This document shows, one piece after another, positions 60,668-64,000 of a stretch of DNA of 64,000 nucleotides. Source of the DNA: Spirochaetaceae bacterium (GTDB taxonomy: Bacteria; Spirochaetota; Spirochaetia; SZUA-6; Bin103); the NCBI GenBank assembly GCA_028821475.1, contig JAPPGB010000076.1, positions 22,810 through 86,809 on the forward strand. The letters are read 5' to 3'. A program made the position numbers and the translations under genes. Numbering within the stretch: the stretch's first letter is position 1; every line of letters begins with the position of its first letter. Below the pieces are notes generated by a model. The model was not told the origin of the DNA. It made no database searches and saw only the letters and a list, made by a program, of their open reading frames with translations.

Positions 60668-62757
60668 ATGCACCCGCCCACCAGAAGGTCAACACCGGCC
60701 ATCTGCGACGTGATGCGTACCTATATATTCGTCAGTCGACCGTGCGCCAAGTGTTCGAGAATACCGAGAGTACACGGCGGCAGTATGCGTTGCGCCAGCG
60801 TGCGGTGGCGCTGGGCTGGCCGTTCGAGCGGGTGATAGTGATCGACTCTGACTTGGGGCAATCGGGCGCGTCGGCTGCCGACCGGGAAGGGTTCCAGACT
60901 CTGGTGGGCGAGGTCGGGACCGGCAAAGCCGGCATCGTGCTGGGGCTTGAGGTCTCGCGGCTGGCGCGCAACTCCAGTGACTGGCATCGGCTGCTGGAGA
61001 TCTGCGCGCTCACCGACACACTGATCCTGGACGAGGACGGGCTATACAACCCCGCCGATTTCAACGACCGGTTGCTGCTCGGGCTCAAAGGCACCATGAG
61101 CGAAGCGGAGTTGCACGTGCTGCGCGCGCGGTTGCGTGGTGGCATCCTGAATGCTGCTCGCCGGGGAGCGTTGCGCATCCCGCTGCCGGTGGGCCTGTGC
61201 TATGACCAGACCGGTGCCGTGGTGCTCGATCCCGACGCGCAGGTGCGAGACAGTATCGCGCTTCTGTTTGCCACGTTTGCCCGTACCGGGTCGGCCTCGG
61301 CGACGGTCAAGCACTTTCGCGAGCAGCATCTGCGCTTCCCTCGGCGTCCTCGTGGCGGACCCCGCAATGGAGAGTTGCTCTGGGAGACGCTGCGCCTGTG
61401 GCGGGTGCTGCGCGTGTTGCACAACCCCCGCTACGCCGGCATCTACTGCTTCGGTCGCACCCGGACCCGTAAGCTCGTCGGCGGCCGCGTCGAGACCAGG
61501 ATGCTGCCCCCAGACCAGTGGACGGTACTGTTGCCGGACGCTCATCCCGGCTACATCACCGGCGCACAGTACGAGGCCAACCTCAGACAATTGCGCGGCA
61601 ACGCCCAGGCACATGGCGCCGAGCGGCGCAAGAGCCCACCGCGGGAGGGACCGGCGTTGCTGCAGGGCCTGGTGATCTGCGGCAGGTGTGGTCGGCGGAT
61701 GACGGTCCGCTATCACAGTAGCGACGGTCGGCAGCGTCCCGTCTATGTCTGTCAGCGCGAGGGGATCGACACTGCCACCGACCCGTGTCAGGTCATCCCG
61801 GGCACGGATCTCGATCGAGCCATCGGCGAGTTGCTCCTGCGCACCGTGTCGCCGGTCACCCTTGAGGTAGCCCTCCAGGTTCACGCCGAACTCGACGCAC
61901 GCATCCACGAAGCCGACGCCCTGCGACGGCAACAGGTCGAGCGAACGCGCTATGTCGCCGACTTGGCCCGGCGTCGGTTCATGGCGGTCGATCCGGACAA
62001 CCGCTTGGTGGCCGATGTCCTGGAAGCCGAGTGGAACGAGAAACTGCGCGCAGTTCAGCAGGCGCAGGAAGAACTCGAACTGCGCCGACAGGAGGACCAT
62101 CTCCAACTCGGCGCCGAGCAGCGCGACCGCATCCTCGCGCTCGCTGCTGACTTCCCGCGGCTGTGGAACGACCCCAAGACCGCGCACCGCGAGCGCAAGC
62201 GCATGGTGCGGCTCCTGATCGACGACGTCACTCTCACCAGGGCCGCCGAGATCGCTGTCGGTATCCGCTTCCGCGGCGGCGCTACCCAGTCGATGATCCT
62301 TCCGCTCCCACAACGAGCGTGGCAGCTTCGGCAGACCCCGCCCGAGGTAGTGGCTCAGATCGACGCTCTGCGTGACCATCATACTGACGGCCAGATCTCC
62401 CACATCCTCAACCAACGAGGCTACCGGTCAGGCACCGGCAGACATTTCCACGTTCGCATCGTGTACGGTCTTGCACGCAGCTATCGTCTCAAAAGCAGGT
62501 ACGATCGCCTCCGTGAGGCCGGTCTGTTGACGGTCCAGGAGATAGCGGCTCTGCTTGGCGTCACCGTTCAAATGGCAAACACTTGGCGCCGTCACGGCCT
62601 GCTGCGTGCTCATGCCTACAGCGACAAACCTGAATTCCTCTACGTGGACCCAGGCAACGATCCACCAGTCAAGACACAGGGCCGCAAGCTCGCAAAACGT
62701 CGACGCTTCCCCGAAGTCGCGTCGCAAACACCGCAGGAGGTGCAGTGTGAAGCGTAG
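60664..62757 (+). CDS. Large serine recombinase
   Basis: 697 residues from ATG 60664. The resolvase-type catalytic domain (15-165) carries Ser25 in YIRQSTVRQV, with DLGQSGASAADREGFQTLVG, LEVSRLARNSSDWHRLL and LKGTMSEAELHVLRARLRGG. The recombinase domain (~180-310; LRVLHNPRYAGIYCFGRTRT) is followed by a zinc ribbon (CGRCGRRMTVRYHSS, then YVCQREGIDTATDPC), a coiled coil (EAEWNEKLRAVQQAQEELEL) and a C-terminal HTH (LTVQEIAALLGVTVQMANTW). Members integrate and excise DNA by concerted double-strand breaks. It is intact, and its 3' end marks the element boundary. Confidence 0.92.
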   Translation: MNAPAHQKVNTGHLRRDAYLYIRQSTVRQVFENTESTRRQYALRQRAVALGWPFERVIVIDSDLGQSGASAADREGFQTLVGEVGTGKAGIVLGLEVSRLARNSSDWHRLLEICALTDTLILDEDGLYNPADFNDRLLLGLKGTMSEAELHVLRARLRGGILNAARRGALRIPLPVGLCYDQTGAVVLDPDAQVRDSIALLFATFARTGSASATVKHFREQHLRFPRRPRGGPRNGELLWETLRLWRVLRVLHNPRYAGIYCFGRTRTRKLVGGRVETRMLPPDQWTVLLPDAHPGYITGAQYEANLRQLRGNAQAHGAERRKSPPREGPALLQGLVICGRCGRRMTVRYHSSDGRQRPVYVCQREGIDTATDPCQVIPGTDLDRAIGELLLRTVSPVTLEVALQVHAELDARIHEADALRRQQVERTRYVADLARRRFMAVDPDNRLVADVLEAEWNEKLRAVQQAQEELELRRQEDHLQLGAEQRDRILALAADFPRLWNDPKTAHRERKRMVRLLIDDVTLTRAAEIAVGIRFRGGATQSMILPLPQRAWQLRQTPPEVVAQIDALRDHHTDGQISHILNQRGYRSGTGRHFHVRIVYGLARSYRLKSRYDRLREAGLLTVQEIAALLGVTVQMANTWRRHGLLRAHAYSDKPEFLYVDPGNDPPVKTQGRKLAKRRRFPEVASQTPQEVQCEA

Positions 62758-62763
62758 TCCTTG

Positions 62764-63494
62764 TGTTCTGGCCGGCGCGGCAGACAGGGCGAAATCAGGA
62801 ACCCGTAGTGCACCGCGAGCTCGCGATAGGCACGGTTCACCAGCGGGTCCTCGAACGAGGCGACGATGACCGCCGCCTTCAAGTTGTCCGGGGTCACCTT
62901 CTCGGGCACGCCGCCGAACCACTCGAAGGCATGGACGTGGCAGGCGAAGAAGGTCTGCTGCTTCTGATCGAAGACCACCTCGCGATACGCCCGGCGGGAG
63001 TGGCGCAACCGGCCTGAGAACACCCAGGTGCGTTTGCGCGAACGCGTGGCGGCATCCCAGGTGAGCCCCAGGTGCCCGAAGTCCACCTCCATCACCTCGC
63101 CCGGCTTCGTCTCGCGGCGCATCACCGGTCGCACCGGTGACGGGAACTGCCGGTGGATGTAGCGCCGCACCGTGGTTTCCGAGTATTCCACTCCGCGCTG
63201 CTGCAGCACCTCGTGGATCACCAGGAAGCTGTAGCCGTCCCGGTGCCATGCCTTGATCCGGTCGCGGTGAGCATCGAGCGGGTGGCTGCGGCCATCCGTG
63301 CCGTCGCGCTGCTCGTGATACACTTCCTGGAGTTGGTGCTCCGATGGCAGCTCGCGCTTGGCATCCAGCCGTCCCTCTTGCCCGGCGAGTTCCAGTACCC
63401 TGCGGATTACCCGCCGATGCTTGCCGGTCTCGCGTTTGATCGCCTTGATCGACTGCTTCATTCTCAGTCGTCGGACGATGTCCTGTAGTTCCAT
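62764..63494 (-). pseudogene. IS21-type istA, N-terminal part
   Basis: ATG 63494 (MELQDIVRRLRMKQSIKAIK) with AGGAGG 9 nt upstream. HTH region (IKRETGKHRRVIRRVLELAG), then EVMEVDFGHLGLTWD, the first catalytic acidic segment, VTPDNLKAAVIVASFEDPLV with the second Asp, and HYGFLISPCLPRRPEHK at the insertion point. Without the C-terminal part (58741-59402) the transposase is inactive. Confidence 0.88.
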
Positions 63495-63574
63495 GGGCGA
63501 TGTCCTCCTGGCCATCTGATATCTGACCTCCCTCACGTGGTTCGTTGTTTGCACGCACGAACCGTGCACCGTGA

Positions 63575-63612
63575 GGGGGGTCCTTTTGGATGCCGAGGAG
63601 GGGGGTCCTTTT
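63575..63612. repeat. IS21 end: tandem terminal repeats
   Basis: GGGGGGTCCTTTT at 63575-63587 and 63600-63612, each followed within a few bases by TGCCGA (25-bp period). IS21-family ends carry such multiple repeats as transposase binding sites. Confidence 0.65.
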
Positions 63613-63681
63613 CAGTGCCGACCTAGCGTGAGTTTCCTAGTTATTTCGGGTGGCTGGTAGTCTGAGTGGATAAGTGATTTG

Positions 63682-63706
63682 AGGATAGCAAGTTACTCGC
63701 TATCCT
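63682..63706. other. 8-bp inverted repeat
   Basis: AGGATAGC, 9-nt loop, GCTATCCT. Its role is unknown; it lies between the IS21 end and a transposase relic. Confidence 0.35.
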
Positions 63707-63742
63707 GTCGGACGGGGCTTGTATACACTGACCGTGGTGCCG

Positions 63743-64000
63743 TCAGGGATGGGCGTGTCGGTATACGTCAAGTAGGCGGCACAGTTTGTCTTGCAGGGAC
63801 GAGCGTTCAGAGAGCACGTATTGAGCCCGGTAGCGCCCTCTGGTGGCCGGCTCAGGCGCGGCGTAGAGGTTGACCACTTCGGTCACGCCACTGAGTTCCG
63901 CCAGTAGTTGGTCGATGGTAAGGAGTTGTCCGCCGTCGGCCGCCTTTCAGCAGCGCCACGAATATCGATGGGATAAGCGTGATTCTGGGTCGAGCTGATT
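63743..64000 (-). pseudogene. IS1634/IS4-type transposase C-terminal relic (edge of window)
   Basis: Minus-strand GGQLLTIDQLLAELSGVTEV, VNLYAAPEPATRGRYRAQYV and LSERSSLQDKLCRLLDV resemble the C-terminus of IS1634-type transposases. An in-frame stop upstream (about 63950) shows decay. Confidence 0.45.

Larger units (their letters stand above)
59402..62763 (+). mobile_element. Serine-recombinase mobile element inserted in istA
   Basis: 3.36 kb with CCTTG at both ends (59402-59406 and 62759-62763). Contains a DUF5372-type gene, an HTH gene, a 101-residue gene and a large serine recombinase, the last three overlapping by 4 nt each. The recombinase stop codon (62755-62757) lies right at the boundary. 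Precise removal at CCTTG rebuilds istA in frame. Confidence 0.85.

Noticed and set aside
1..64000. tRNA or rRNA genes
   Set aside because: No cloverleaf with a conserved T-loop or rRNA-like stretch was recognised; a scan with a dedicated tool would be decisive.

Overview
The window looks like an accessory, recombination-scarred region of a GC-rich, uncultured Gram-negative bacterium. An outer membrane is implied by an autotransporter-type beta-barrel ending in Leu-Glu-Tyr and by six lipoproteins with lipoboxes. Genus cannot be read from the sequence. Repeat-rich surface proteins and Rpn-type nucleases would fit a host-associated lineage such as the sponge-associated spirochaetes, but this is a guess. 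No rRNA, tRNA or CRISPR array was recognised. The only gene resembling ordinary metabolism is a cytochrome P450 (44459-45730).

Layout. 1-9.7 kb: small membrane coiled-coil genes, antitoxin-like genes, a large subtilase (4500-6782, minus), a truncated HicB, a truncated tyrosine integrase and a decayed IS630. A structured direct repeat (2335 and 7579) brackets 2.3-7.7 kb. 10-12 kb: a less GC-rich two-gene operon (membrane protein plus secreted PPC-type beta-sandwich protein). 12.5-15 kb: a LuxR/MalT-type regulator broken by frameshifts. 15.3-18.6 kb: a lipoprotein, a DUF4268 nuclease-like gene and an M48 metalloprotease. 19.0-19.9 kb: an intact TacA-TacT toxin-antitoxin pair. 20.2-30.4 kb: a tandem duplication of a ~4.2-kb module (2-TM SLATT-like protein, RelE-type toxin, HTH, coiled-coil membrane protein, Phd-like remnant, XRE regulator, tyrosine integrase), offset 5.7 kb.

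30.4-57.8 kb: three divergent modules, each an integrase (or its remnant) facing a collagen-like lipoprotein gene with a conserved first ~30 codons and a different body. Between them lie an inverted pair of Rpn-family nuclease genes (34.6-35.8 and 38.5-39.6 kb), HEPN remnants, the P450, and a ~2060-residue autotransporter with ten Ig-like repeats (48383-54568) followed by a formylglycine-generating-enzyme-type lipoprotein. Two truncated relatives of the autotransporter (32.5 and 41.7 kb) share its upstream element. Modules two and three are inverted repeats of nearly 0.5 kb that could invert the 16 kb between them.

57.9-64 kb: a small lipoprotein and an IS21-type istA gene cut cleanly by a 3.36-kb serine-recombinase element (59402-62763) with a 5-bp CCTTG repeat at both ends. 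The most distinctive material is the integrase/variable-lipoprotein modules, the recurring one-TM coiled-coil family with an ALTGPWRP tail, and the duplicated island. Much of the rest is relic: more than ten pieces of one integrase family are scattered through the window.
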